Assembly (NCBI GenBank): GCA_024449915.1
Contig: JAMZAV010003071.1
Span: 1 to 64,000, forward strand
Direction of reading: 5' to 3'
DNA from: Sweltsa coloradensis
Lineage: Eukaryota; Arthropoda; Insecta; Plecoptera; Chloroperlidae
Length of the DNA stretch: 64,000 nucleotides
This document shows positions 46,136 to 57,800 of the stretch, piece by piece (the stretch's first letter is position 1; the number at the start of each line of letters is the position of its first letter). The position numbers and the translations under genes are program-made. The notes under the pieces were generated by a model. It searched no databases, was not told the origin of the DNA, and worked only from the letters and a program-made list of their open reading frames with translations.

Positions 46136-47092
46136 TCGAGTTGGGTGCATTTGCTGTGACTTTAGGGATATCTCCTGTTTTGTTTATGTGAATAATCCTC
46201 GAGTTTTCGTCCTTTCTTAGTTTAACTCTTCCATTTTTTACCCAGGCAAATTTATAGCCATGTTTCTTCATGCTGCGTGCCAGCCAGAAGAGGGTTTTAT
46301 TTTCCGCCGTGAGGTGTTCATTAATATAAATTTGCTTATGGGTTTCTTTGTAACCCAGTTCTGATGTAAATAATGTCTCTTTGTCTCTTTTTGCCTGAAG
46401 GATGTGTTCTTTAGTGTTCCTTGAGTAGAACTTGGCGATTATTATATCGTGTTTGTTTTTTTGTTTGGCTGATTCAGGTGAGTTTCTTGTGGGCATACGA
46501 TGGCAGTATTCTATGCATCAGCTTGTGAAGTTGGTTCCAATTGCAGCACAAATGTTTTCTACTATGGAGTACGGGTTTTCATTCTGTATGGTTGGTACTC
46601 CATGGAATTCTAAATTGTAATTTTTAGAGTACTGCTCCATTTGGTTGATCTTGTTCTCTAGGTTAGTTACCTTATTTTCCAGGCTTGTTTTTTCTTCTTT
46701 TAGTTTATTAATTTCGTTGATAAGGTAGAGATTTTACTTGTGACTTCTTTGACGCTATCGTATTGTGCAGACATGTAGTCCATAGACGCTTTCATTTCGG
46801 TCATAGTTTGAACATTTCGTCCCAAGAGATTTTTGTTCTGTTCGGTTGGTGGTTTGGATCGGCTGTTGGCGCGATTCTCGTCTGTTCCGCTGCTAACTTC
46901 ACTTCTTTTGTCCGTGCTCCCATCGGTCACACAGATGTCACATTTCCAGTCTTCAGGGTTATCCCTTATTTCTTTAAACTTATTATGCGACAATGACGAG
47001 CATTTAAAATGGATCCAGTGATTACCTGGCGTGCACAAAATTCGCTTTGCACCTACGTTAATGGTTTCCTTGCAGACACCGCACATGAACAT
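46135..47092 (-). pseudogene. LINE ORF1: PHD finger, coiled coil, FP-like domain
   Basis: Starts MFMCGVCKETINVGAKRILC at 47092. The Cys/His pattern (C-x2-C, C, HWIHFKC, WKCDIC) is a PHD finger, which in LINE ORF1 proteins may guide chromatin binding. A polar linker and a coiled coil follow (46790-46620). After a frame break near 46700, the last 120 residues (46496-46125) read HDIIIAKFYSRNTKEHIL and YINEHLTAENKTLFWLARSM, the nucleic-acid-binding C-terminal domain related to L1 ORF1 and baculovirus FP. At least one indel breaks the frame. Confidence 0.8.
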
Positions 47093-48149
47093 GTCTCGTC
47101 CACCCCCATCTTTCAGAATTACAGAATCACAGTGTTATGGTAGTTAGTGTAGTGACTAATGAATGTCGTCTGACAAATCCGGCACAAATACTGCAAGCAG
47201 GCTGCAAAATGTGGTAAATATGATTGTTAATCAGGTGGAGAAAGCAAAGGTGAAATCAAATAAGCTTTTATTTAAGTAGGTGATGCGCAGACATAGGTGA
47301 TAGAGAAATACACAGTGAAGAAATAGGTGATAATAACATAGGTGATAAGAGACATTGAAAGACATTGAAAGTAATGTGATTTGAGAATAAAATGATAAAA
47401 CAAGAACAAAAGAACCCGTAACCAAAACAAGAATAACAAAGAGGTTAAATCACATTATTTGAAGATGCTCCGATCTAACATTCCGGCCCCCATGAAGGCT
47501 TCGCTTCATTAAGTTGTGTTCCGCAAAGGCGACCAGAACGACCAGTCTGCGACCAATGGAATTTAAGTAAACATAATTTTCACCAATGAAAGATCAGATT
47601 TGCAAGAAACGTATGCGATGCGTTGCTGTTTTGACTGTTGTAGTCGAGACCAAGAAGCCCACTGTTTTATTCCGGTCGTGGGCTGGTCTTTGAAGAAAGC
47701 GCGGTTATTTCAAATTCTTTCATTGAAAACATGGAATGATGTCAACCACCGGCAAATGTTCCTGTAACTACACAAGGGTAGACAATAAATCATTCATTCT
47801 TTTATTCAAATCATTCATTTATTTATTAAATGATATGATTTATGTAACATTTTAACGAGATACCACAACTTTTCATTAAACCGGCCTTGTAGATGCACGC
47901 ACCATTTCGGAGCCAAGGCAGTCCCCAACAATCAGACATTGAGTGAAACAATGAAAATACAATACCCAGTCGAGCCCAGAATGGTCGACCGGTCGCTTCT
48001 AACGGAACGCAACTGAGTAGGAAGAGGGCAAAGTGTTGGTTGGTGGTAGGCTTAAAGCACCAAAGTTTCTTTGTAAGATCAAGCTAGGACTCCCAAGATA
48101 TGGAATCGATGAGTGAGGAGTGTGAATCATTTAATATAAGCTAAATGTA

Positions 48150-48965
48150 CTATACGAGGTGTAAGCAGGCGATTGAGGTCGTCAAGATGTCCAGTGGATC
48201 GCTGCACAGCTTATGCACAGGCACTGAAGTTGATGAAGTTACTAAAGGTGATGAGAAGTGAATGCGAACTTCTCTGCTGATGGCTCTTGGACAGTGCTGG
48301 TAGACGAAGGTACCGACAAAGGTAAAGGCGACGGTGACGTTGACGGTGAACTCGACAGAAGTCGACGGTGAACACGACAGTGAAGTCGACGGTGAACACG
48401 ACAGTGAAGTCGACGGTGAACTCGACAGTGAAGTCGACGGTGAACACGACAGTGAAGTCGACGGTGAAGTCGACGGTGAACACGACAGTGACGTCGACGG
48501 TGAAGTCGACGGTGAAGGCGACGGTGAAGTCGACGGTGAAGGTGAAAGTAAAGGCGACGAAGATGGCGTGTCGGGCGTAAGAGCTCGCGCCATTTTCGAA
48601 GGCAATCGTGCAATAGGCGAAGTATTGTGCCTGGGAGTAGGCCTGGGCACGGCGATTTGCGGACGTCGGGGTTGTTCCGTACCAACAGCTGATGTTGAAG
48701 GTGCTGGTAATTCAGACGGAAACCTATCCTCTACGACCGTAACTACCTTACAGTAGAACTTGTAGAACTGGGTAAAGGCATGAGGAACCTCAGCTACTTG
48801 CGCATTGGGAACCATAGTATTGGCCAGTGTGATGTCCCTTTGAGTTTTCATAAAAGCAGCCTTTAGTTCCACATGTTCTTCCCTACGGGCTTGTAGTTGC
48901 ATCTTGGAAACCCCGTCTGTTTTATGCGCCAAGGTGCAAAGATCACACATCAAACCCATGTACAT
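48150..48965 (-). CDS. ORF of the non-autonomous LTR element, Ser/Pro/Thr repeat protein
   Basis: A 271-codon frame. The first ~90 residues (CDLCTLAHKTDG, LQARREEHVELKAAFMKTQ) look like a helical gag-type N-terminus. Next come a Pro-rich part and then a low-complexity SPSTS/SLSCSPSTS run encoded by the minisatellite at 48330-48550. An ATG in the same frame lies at 49024 (MASNEKETLVQH), but a TGA at 48985-48990 separates it, so the true start may have been lost. No known family is recognised. It could be a decayed gag remnant of the autonomous partner. Confidence 0.5.
   Translation of the reverse strand: MYMGLMCDLCTLAHKTDGVSKMQLQARREEHVELKAAFMKTQRDITLANTMVPNAQVAEVPHAFTQFYKFYCKVVTVVEDRFPSELPAPSTSAVGTEQPRRPQIAVPRPTPRHNTSPIARLPSKMARALTPDTPSSSPLLSPSPSTSPSPSPSTSPSTSLSCSPSTSPSTSLSCSPSTSLSSSPSTSLSCSPSTSLSCSPSTSVEFTVNVTVAFTFVGTFVYQHCPRAISREVRIHFSSPLVTSSTSVPVHKLCSDPLDILTTSIACLHLV
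48330..48550. repeat. Minisatellite, 12/24-bp unit
   Basis: GTCGACGGTGAA alternates with CACGACAGTGAA and CTCGACAGTGAA, about 18 tandem 12-mers with a 24-bp higher period. Multiple frames stay open because 12 is divisible by three. Confidence 0.9.
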
Positions 48966-49478
48966 TGTTCGCAGAGCTAAGATCCTTCAATGTTGGACGA
49001 GGGTTTCTTTCTCGTTGCTAGCCATGATGATGTGGTTGTGTGGACTGTATATTATTATAGATTTCTCACAGTTAGGTATCAAATCTCGGAGTTATCCGGC
49101 CACGGAGATTGACCATGTTAATCAGGTGAAGAAAGCAAAGGTGAAATCAATAAGCTTTTATTTAAGTAGGTGATGCGCAGACATAGGTGATAGAGAAATA
49201 CACAGGTGAAGATATAGGTGATAATTACATAGGTGATAAGAAGACATTGAAAGACATTGAAAGAAATGTGATTTGAGAATAAAAATGATAAAACAAGAAC
49301 AAAAGAAACCGTAACCAAAACAAAGAATAACAAATAGGTTAAATCACATTATTTGAAGATGCTCCGATCTAACAATGATTATGAAAATTGTCATATAAAA
49401 GAAAAGCATTTCGTTATACTTCAGGAAGTAAATATATTCCTTAATATATTTTCATATTATTATTCATTTACCAATTAC

Positions 49479-49535
49479 CTGAGCTAAAACAAGCAGAAGA
49501 GAGGTGACTGCTAACAAGTTGATGCTGCAACGCAT
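49479..49535 (-). CDS. C-type lectin gene, exon 1 (signal peptide)
   Basis: First coding exon of a secreted C-type lectin. The ATG lies at 49535 and 19 codons follow (MRCSINLLAVTSLLLVLAQ), a textbook signal peptide with a hydrophobic core. The exon stops in phase 0 at CAG followed by a GTAATTGG donor. Joining it to the acceptor at 41221 keeps the frame and puts the predicted cleavage near the junction. The whole gene (exons 49479-49535, 40996-41221, 32056-32299, 29345-29529) would give about 236 residues: signal peptide, Cys-rich module, one C-type lectin domain. The opening of the lectin domain (PPGY..IP.IG.YKF) resembles arthropod hemolymph LPS-binding lectins, so a role in sugar recognition or immunity is likely but inferred. 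No clear TATA box is seen upstream. The exon is too short to call alone; confidence comes from splice phase and the three downstream exons. Confidence 0.8.
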
Positions 49536-49974
49536 GGCTGTAGTTGTACTGATTCTTCTTGAACAAAAAATCACGTACTTTACCGTCACACAAAATGAAC
49601 TGAATGAGCTGTCAGAATTGAATCACATTCACATTGAACAAGGGTGACGAGAGTGTATCGTGTTCTATTAAAATTAAAATTTAATGTGTCCGGTAGAAAA
49701 AACTGAAATCAATAATAAATAAAGTCCTCGAAAGGCTCATACAAAGTTCAATGAATCGGTTTCGGAGAACTTCGAAACTAGGCCATCGCAATCATGTGTT
49801 TAATTTTATGATTTTACATTTTAATGTTGGTTGTTAGACGAGTGAGCGCAGCGAATGTGTTTTACGACGCGAGTCGAGTGATGGCACTTCCGTGACTCAC
49901 GGGACCAGTTTACTACCGAGTACTGCTAACAAAATGAGCACATTCCGTTGCGATTGAAACCTACAATAAATAGT

Positions 49975-50185
49975 AACTTGAACAATAGGCTGTAAATGTG
50001 AAGAATTTAATTTAACGACAACGGTCTTGATCTAAAAGAAGTCATTTTTATCGAATCATGTTTGTCAGGCTGTGAGTGCATGAAGTGAACAAGGTTTATT
50101 GAATCTAGCCCGCCCAAGGTTCCCCATCATTCTGCTGGGAGATTGAGTTAATCTTGCAATCTTTACACGTATTTCGTACTGGCTG
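49975..50185 (+). repeat. Unclassified interspersed repeat X, copy 3
   Basis: Matches 17600-17805 and 15790-15935 in the phrases ATTTAATTTAACGACAACGG, CCAAGGTT and GGGAGATTGAGTTAA.TCTTGCAAT, then TTACACGTATTTCG. Confidence 0.5.
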
Positions 50186-50261
50186 TGTTTTCCATAGTAC
50201 TGTATAATATGCATTTAAAAACATGTTCTTTAGTTTTTACAATCCAGAAATAAAATTAAAA

Positions 50262-50326
50262 AGTGTCGGCTGTTGTTTGAACCCGGGTCTCCACATTCCA
50301 GGTATAAAGGCGCCTTGGCCAACTAG
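50262..50326 (-). other. tRNA-like sequence
   Basis: The minus strand reads TAGTTGGCCAAGGCGCC (A box) and CCCGGGTTCAAACAACA (B box) at tRNA spacing. The acceptor arms do not pair well. It is cut at its 5' end by the palindromic element at 50328. Confidence 0.5.
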
Positions 50327-50327
50327 A

Positions 50328-50585
50328 CTAGGAAAACGCCAAAGTCGTTGTTGAAGACGAGTGAGCGAGTCATGTGTTGAGTGGACCCGGGAACATTACA
50401 TTTAAGTTTATTGATATATAGTTATAACTGCTAGGGTTTTGAGTTTATTTGTCATAAGGGCGCGTCATCAACTGTAAGGCCATTATGCGCCACTCTAGCC
50501 TATAGGGGGAGATAAGTGAATGTTACCGAGTACTCAACACATGGCTCACTCACTCGTCTGACAACGACCTTGGCATTTTCCTATA
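50328..50585. mobile_element. Palindromic element with Helentron-type ends on both sides
   Basis: Inverted arms of about 55 bp: CTAGGAAAACGCCAAAGTCG...GAGTGAGCGAG...ATGTGTTGAGT on the left and its complement ending GGCATTTTCCTAT on the right. The terminal CTAGGAAAACGC equals the 3' terminus of the HINE families, here present at both ends. The body of about 150 bp is unique. No target duplication is evident. Confidence 0.75.
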
Positions 50586-50589
50586 GTTG

Positions 50590-51800
50590 GCAATTATTCT
50601 TTCAAAATCTATATTGCTTTTGTACTTTAAAATACAAAATATTTTAAAAAGACAATTCTTAGTCTTACTTACTCAAAAGCATTTTGATCTTATAGAAGCG
50701 CCAATCTCATTTACCCTTCTACATTATTGAAAATTTTTATCAATTATTCACTTTGCCCCATGACAGCATCCGTGCAAAGCTTGTCAAAAATAAATTTGAA
50801 CAAGCTTAAATATCAATGGTAAACTTTTCCATTTAAAGCGATGGTTGCAAATTACATTAATTTGCTAAGCAATCCAAGGATGCAGTCACATGGTTGTTGG
50901 TCATTTGTTGCTAACCCACCTCCGGCGTCCGTATATGTAAATAAATACAATTATATATTTTCCATTTGTATGTGCCAAGAGAACACTATTAAGCATACAA
51001 TAATAATACTTACTCCAAGATAATATAATAAGTTACTATTAATACTTTACGTTAGGCCTATTTTAATGTGTTAATTTATTTGTTTTTGACATTTTATTTG
51101 TAAGAATGGTTTTAGTATTCAATTGCCTTTCATTTCACATTCACGAAGGCAATTTGTTTTCCCTCCCTTTTGGACGATAGTCTCGACAACAGCACTGCAC
51201 TTCGCGGGTAAATATGTGTAATTTTGGGTGCGAGACTACGCCAGAGGGGGTAAATAAGGCACGCTCCTCGGAGAGCCTATAACAACACCTAATATTGACC
51301 AACCGTAAGTGCTTTATTAGAACCATAGGACACTGCAATAAGTGCAAAGATATAACGACACCAACACTATCCTAAGGTAGCACTGATATATTAAACAGTC
51401 AAGCTCAAAACCAGTCATATACTTTAATTAATAAAAGTTATGCTGGTTGTGGGAATTCGACCTGATAGCCTAATGGTTATTTAGGTTAAAGAAGCGTCGG
51501 TGAAAAAAAGGGCTAAACTAGTGGTTTGGTTATATCTGCCTTTAGACAGTTCGATCCTAGTCTCTGCAAATATTCTGTCAATACAACTTATCTAAGTTAA
51601 ACCTACGTCACTTGTTATCATTATTGCGAGGCTTGGGTGAACTTTGAGTTTCGTGAACTTCGAGATGCTTGAACTTCTAGTTGCTTTAACTTCGAGTTGC
51701 TTGAACTTGAAATTTAGATAAATAGCTACTTATATAAACCTTATGTGAGCAATACTCCTCCATACAAAGTTGTCGTATGAAAAATACAAGTACTATATAA
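50590..51800. other. Stretch with no recognised gene
   Basis: AT-rich. ACCTGATAGCCTAATGGTTA (51460) is weakly A-box-like. No domain seen. Confidence 0.35.
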
Positions 51801-51829
51801 GTTCCATACTTGGATTATTATTACCCCCT

Positions 51830-54800
51830 TAAAGGCTTTTAAATTTTGAGGGCCATAAAAATTTTATTTTCATCAAAAATTATTAGTCATATGTGTGCTT
51901 GGAGACCTTAAAAAAAAAAATATATTAAACAAAATTTTAAAAAAAAAAAATTTTCCTTTTTTCTCGGGCTGCGGCCAAGGACACAGGTTTAGGGGTTAAA
52001 ACACGATTTTCCGAGGTTATTCACATCATCAAATTAGTGTACACCTGGGGGGACCTCTCCAAAATTTTGAAAGCCAAAAGAATTTTTAAGGGCAAGGAAA
52101 TGTAGTGCAGAAGGGGGCGCTCAAGAAAGCCCGGACGCCCCCCCCAAACCCGGGGCTATCATTTTGGCCCCCCCCTCGCCGCCCCCGAAAAACCTTCTCC
52201 CGCCGCCGGAAAACAATTTTTAAGGCCCCCGGGGGTTAAAAAAGGTCAGCCTTTTTAGCTTACCCAAAAGAATGCCAAATAGGGGGTTCACTAGTGTCAT
52301 TTTAAAAAAGCCTGGGCCCAATTAGGGCTATTTTAAATTTACATGGAACAAAAAACAACGCAGGCCCTGTAACCCCCCCCCTTTTTGCCAGCTCATTTCA
52401 CTTCCTCCCCCCCCCAAATTTTAAAAATTTCGACTGGCAATTTGCCCCATTTAAATTTTATTTTTAAAAAAATTTTAAAAGGACGAGATGTCGTTTTTTA
52501 AGCCGGGGCCCCCCTGTTCAAATTTACGGGTTACAAAAACTTTAAAAAAGGGGAAACCCAAAAAAACAAAAAACCCATTTCTTCCAACCACCACCCCCGG
52601 ATTGACTTAACCCAAGTTTACCCTAAAGCTAAATCCTAAAAAGAAAGGAGGTGTCGAAGTTTCCGAAAATCATTAAAATTACAAGTAAAATAAAAGCTTG
52701 GGTCCTACTCCAGTTAGAAAAGAATAGAAAAAACGATTCGGACTAAACCTGAGGAGAGTCAATCAAAGGGCAAGGGGGGTTCTTCTGAGAAAAAAAAAAA
52801 AAAAAAAAAAAACCCGAACCATAAAATTTTTCAAAAAAAAAAGATCCTTTAATAGAAATAAAATAATAAAAAGGGGGGAAACGAATTTCAAACTCCCTCT
52901 CCCCAGAAAAAAACTTAAAAGAAACGGAACAACCCGTTGCCCACAAACAAAGTTTGCCCCCCTTTACAGCCAAAAGTTAGTGCATTAACAAAAAAAGCGG
53001 TAAAAGAGAACGGTGCATGAAATTTTGGGGGAACTCAGGAGGACCTTTTTAAAGGAAAAGGTCCTCCCCCCCTCCACCATCAACTCCGTAATCTAAAAGA
53101 CTTTGAAAAGACACCCAAAGGGCAATCAACAGTTTATGGGGGGGCAAGATCTTTTTCCAGTTCAAGGGGGGGAAACCTCCAGGCGAGGACTGACAAAACC
53201 CGACACTTCGGGCCTTGCCACCCCAAACCTTTTAAAAATCACGATATTGATTTTCTCTTTCCCCTCCCCCTGAGGAGAAGGAATAAAAGGGAAATGGGGT
53301 TTTGAAAAGACTACTAGATTGGCTGATAAAACGAGCTACATGACAGGGCTAATTGACTGCACGGAACCAGTTACTGCTTTGCGTCCCGGCAAACCCACAC
53401 TCCCCCACTTTTAACATGACAAAGTCAAATCTCGAATTGGCCAATATTATTTAAAAACTATCAAATTTTGCCTTTCAACGCCCAAAAAAAATCAAAAAAA
53501 ACCAAGCCCCAAAGGGGCCACCGCAATCTTAATTGCAACTTTCAATCACTGGAAAAATCTGCAACAAAAAGCCTATGGTGAAAAGGGGTGGGGTTCCCAC
53601 ACCAAACAGCTGTACAAGGCTCCCAAGACCCACCAAAATTGCTAATTGGGGGGCCCCCACACCCAAACTGGAGAGGGTGCCCTACATTTAAATCCATAAA
53701 TTTTTCCATGCGATAAAAACTTACTAAGGGCAATAGTGAAACACACAAAGCTTAAAAATAAAATCGGGGAAATTTCAAGACGCCCAAATTTCCCCAAGTC
53801 TAACCCTTGGAGCTAAAGGGAAAAATCAAATCCAGGGACGAAATGATAAGTCGAACAAACAAGAATTCCCCATCCCTGCCGCAAACCCGTGCTGAGAGGC
53901 GAAAAGCCCCCAATCCCGCAACACTCACTCCTCTTCCCCCCTCCTCGGACAGTGAAGAGAGCCTGGGGCAATTTAAGCAGCGAAAACCCCACTCAAGCCA
54001 TTCCAACCAACGACCCCAAATAAAGATTCCCAACCGAATTAAAAACCACATAAATATGACCCCCAAACCCTAAGGCCAGCCAACCAAATTCAAAAAACAA
54101 CCACAGTGCAGGCATTTTTTTCAAAACCATTACTGACTGGGCAGAATCGCTTCTCGGGGTCTCCATCTGTGCAAATGAAAAAACTCTTAGACTTAAATTT
54201 CAAAACTCTAGCCATTTTTTCTAGTGGCCAACATTCGGGTAACAACCAACTGGCTTCAACCATAGAAAATCCTTCACACCCAACTCCCGATTAATGGCAT
54301 GGAAGCTAATTCTATTAAAATAAAAAAGAGGAACTCTTTGAATGCCTCAACCGCGGGAACTTTGATGTTTGCATGTTGAAAAAACTTTTTAAAGCCAATT
54401 AAATTTTAAATTTACATAGATTAAAATCTACCGCTCTGACAGAGACGCGCTGGTGGTGGACCCTGTTCTGGTCAAAGTAATTTATTCACTATCCTTTTGA
54501 ACTGCCTAAGCTCAACTCAAAGAAACACAGCCCCCCCCGAACGCTAAAGCTCAAAAGTTCTTTTCTTTGGGGATTTCTGTTTAAAACCCCCCAAAAAAGC
54601 AAATTAGACTGTTCGACATTTACAAGATCTTAGTTCCCCTTGCCTACCACATAGCGGTGATTTAATTTCAAAAACCAACCTGGCTCTCTCGCATTACTAA
54701 ACAAGTGGGAGGTTTTATTTTAAACACTGCATTTACGGCACACCCCGGTTCCGGCCCTGCCCCGACGCATTTCCCCGACACGGGACAAGGCCGGGTATTC

Positions 54801-57800
54801 GGATTTGCCCTATCAAAAAATTTAAAGCTTCCATAAAAGTGGAAAAAATAACAGGAAATTAGTTTTAGACCACAAACCATTGTAAATTTAAATTTGGAAT
54901 CAGCAGTTTTTGAAAAACAACCCCCCCCCGCATTAATTTTAAAAAACAGACTGGGAAAAAGTTTTTGCTGGAGTTGGTAACCCTTTTGACGGATTCAAAC
55001 CCCCAAACCAGCAAATCCCCCAAATAGATAAAACAATTTTTAGTTCACAAATGCAATAAATTCTAGCACTCAATACAATACTCCCTTTAAAAAACCAAAA
55101 CAAAATTTGCCCTGGACACTTCCCACAAATATCATTAAATCAATACAAGCAAAAATAGAGTTCTAGGGTCGGGAAAAAAACCCTCCCCTCTTTTAAAAAA
55201 ATTTACTTAAAAACATGACTCGGATATTTTAAAAAAAAAATTATAGCTCACCGCAAAAGAGTGGAAACTAAAATAGAAGCACTCAAAAAGCTGCTGATCT
55301 GTCTCTGGGCAAAGACAAAAAATTGCTAAAAAGTCAACAAAATGCCCCTACATGGAAAACGGCATGGGTTATACCCTAGGGGCAAAACAATGCTTTTGCA
55401 GTCACTAGAGCTGGCCTTCAGCCCCCCAAAAAAAACCCCAGCTGCCTGGGGCCACTCGAGACGTTGAGGCAGACAGTTGAGGATTTTGTCATAAAAAGGG
55501 CACAATCCCCCTTGATGCGGGAGATGTTTTTCTCCCCCAAAGAGCTTTCAACAATTTAAAATTAAAAAATAAAAAAGCACCTGGCTTAGACCAAATCCCA
55601 AAATTGCCCTGAAAAAAATCCCGAAACGTCTATTTTGTTCTTAACTAACTTTTTAAAAATATGTTGAGGTTCAGTATTTTTTCGTTTTAGCTGAAGCAAT
55701 CCAAAAACATTCTCTTTCCAAAGCCGGGCAAAAACCCGGGTTTTTCCCCCGAATTAAGACCTTAAGCTTATTAAAGGAATATCGAAACTCTTTGGCGAGT
55801 ATATTACCCGTCTAGAAAAAAAAACCCCGCTGACAACAAAATAAACAAAAAGAGCAATTTGGGTTTTAAAAAACTCTTCTACTACGCCAGTTATTACGTT
55901 GGCTGAGCACATTCCAATGGTTTTTAATTCAACCGGGGACCCGCGGGGTCTTCCTCGACATTGCCCGGCCCCTTTGTAAGGTCTGGGATGACGGCTAAAT
56001 TTTTTAAATTTTGAAAATCCTTTCCCAAATTTTCTCAAGATTAATCTCGTCAACTTGTCAGACAGGGGGTTTTCGGGAGGTTTCAACTACTCTTGGTAGA
56101 AAAACCCCCCCCTCCTAGCGGGGGGTCCCCCAAGGGGGAATCATGGACCCCTCCTCTTTTGTATCTATGTAAATGACTTTTCCCAAATTACCCGGCGTAA
56201 CTTAGCAATCTACGCAGATGATACTGCCTTCTGGAAGTTCTGGGGGGCTGCTTAGCCCTTAAAAAAAATACAAGAGCTCTCGATACCCTTTAGGAGTGGT
56301 ACACCAAGTGGGCATTAAAATAAAAGTTAAACCAAGAGCGCTGCTGTAATCTTTACTAAAAAGGGCAGCAGCTCGCGTCCTAACCAAGACACCTCTACTT
56401 TTTTGCGAAAAATACCCGAGTCAAACACAGTAAAAACCCGGGGGGCACCCTTGACAAAGGGCCACGTGGGCAGCTCATGTAAAAAAACGGCTAAAAAAAC
56501 CTCAACAAGACTCTCAAAGCTCTATCCATACTTAAAAATCCATAAATGAGCATTTTAAACCAACGCTTTTTTAAAAAAACACTGATACGACCAATTTCAC
56601 TTAGCGCCCCGGTGTGGGCCACCACAGTAAAGCAATCTTTTTTTATTTCAAAGGGTTTTAAAACCGAGCACTGAATAGCAACTCGTTCACCCTGGTACGT
56701 CAGGAAAAGATGATATACACCGCTCTCTCAAAATGCCACTTTTTAATGATTTTATGTTTAAATCACTCCAAGTTGTTGAAAAGGCGGAGACAACCCCAAT
56801 CCTTTTATAACATTTTAAAAAATGACACTGATCCCCTCAGGGGTAGGTTTTAAACGCCAGGCATGCCCCATCCTCCTTGGGGAGCAAACTAGCCTGGGAA
56901 CTCTGGGTTTTTTAAATTTTTGTTTTTTTTTACCCAACTTCATTTTTATATATTATTACAAATGTTTCTTTAGCACTATACAATCTATTTTTTCATGCTT
57001 TAGTGCAACAATGATCTTACTAAATTTTTGAAATGTATTTCCCCGACACTACACATAGTATTTAATTATTCCCAGAATAAGTTCACGACAGCTAGCAATT
57101 TTGCTAGACCACTAACTCAGGCCTTGTTCTTTCGAATCAAAACCAAACTTAAAAAAAACGTCATTTTTCTTTAACATATCATATATACTATATAGGGCAA
57201 TTTTCCGAGGTAGTTTAAAAAAAACTGGCAACTATGTTCCTGGCTAAAAACCGGGGGTACGCGAGGTTTTTCCCACGCTGCGTAGAAGCACGCAGTTTTT
57301 TTCGGAGCTGTAAGGGGCTCGCCTGATATGGTGATGTGATTCAGCCGAAACGCGACCAGCTGACAATGGGCCTTGTTAGGCCACTAGAGAGAAGAGAAAA
57401 TCACAACAAAAACCCTAAAAAAAAATTTTGGGTGTATATATATATTATAAATATTAAATTTAATCGTTTTTTTTGGGTTTTAAAGCCACGTATATTTTCT
57501 TTTGGGCCCACGTACTAAGGAAAGTGGCCTTTTCGACTTTGTGGCATGAAACCCTTGCCACCGTTGAGGAGTTTCTTCCCAAATGTTTCAAAGCCTCGAA
57601 TAAACAAAAGAGCTCACAGTCTAAATAAGCAGCAAGATACCACCTTTTTCGGTAACAGGGAAAACCCCAATTTTTAGGGATCCATGTAAAATACATAGGC
57701 TACTGTAAAACCCACAGTTACAGACCAACTATCAAAACCTCAGTTTTAAAACATGCAGATGATCTACAAATAAATGAAAACGACGGGCAGGTGACAAATC

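Larger units (their letters stand above)
42162..47100 (-). mobile_element. CR1-group LINE with PHD-finger ORF1
   Basis: A near full-length, decayed LINE on the minus strand: ORF1 (47092-46135), spacer with TAGGCC minisatellite, APE endonuclease (about 46001-44810), reverse transcriptase (44546 to about 43000), 3' UTR and a microsatellite tail (TTATCT)n at 42198-42162. The order and tail fit the CR1/L2/Daphne group. It lies within lectin intron 1 in the gene's orientation. Confidence 0.85.
47225..49374 (-). mobile_element. Complete non-autonomous LTR retrotransposon (TRIM/LARD-like)
   Basis: LTRs at 49374-49116 (5', 259 bp) and 47480-47225 (3', 256 bp) are nearly identical and run TGTTAGATC...GATTAACA on the minus strand. 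The flanks are perfect 5-bp duplications ATGAT (47220-47224 and 49375-49379). TGGTCAATCTCC starts directly after the 5' LTR as a candidate primer-binding site. ATGGGGGCCGGAA just before the 3' LTR is a candidate polypurine tract. AATAAA lies in the LTR (near 47265). The 1.6-kb interior encodes no protease, RT or integrase, so it must depend on another element. Confidence 0.9.

Noticed and set aside
48330..48550. CRISPR-like array
   Set aside because: The 12-bp units are contiguous, with no unique spacers, in a eukaryotic LTR element.
48334..48756. Asp/Gly/Glu-rich plus-strand frame over the minisatellite
   Set aside because: A 12-bp repeat leaves several frames open on both strands. The minus-strand frame fits the LTR element's orientation, so this one is treated as a by-product.
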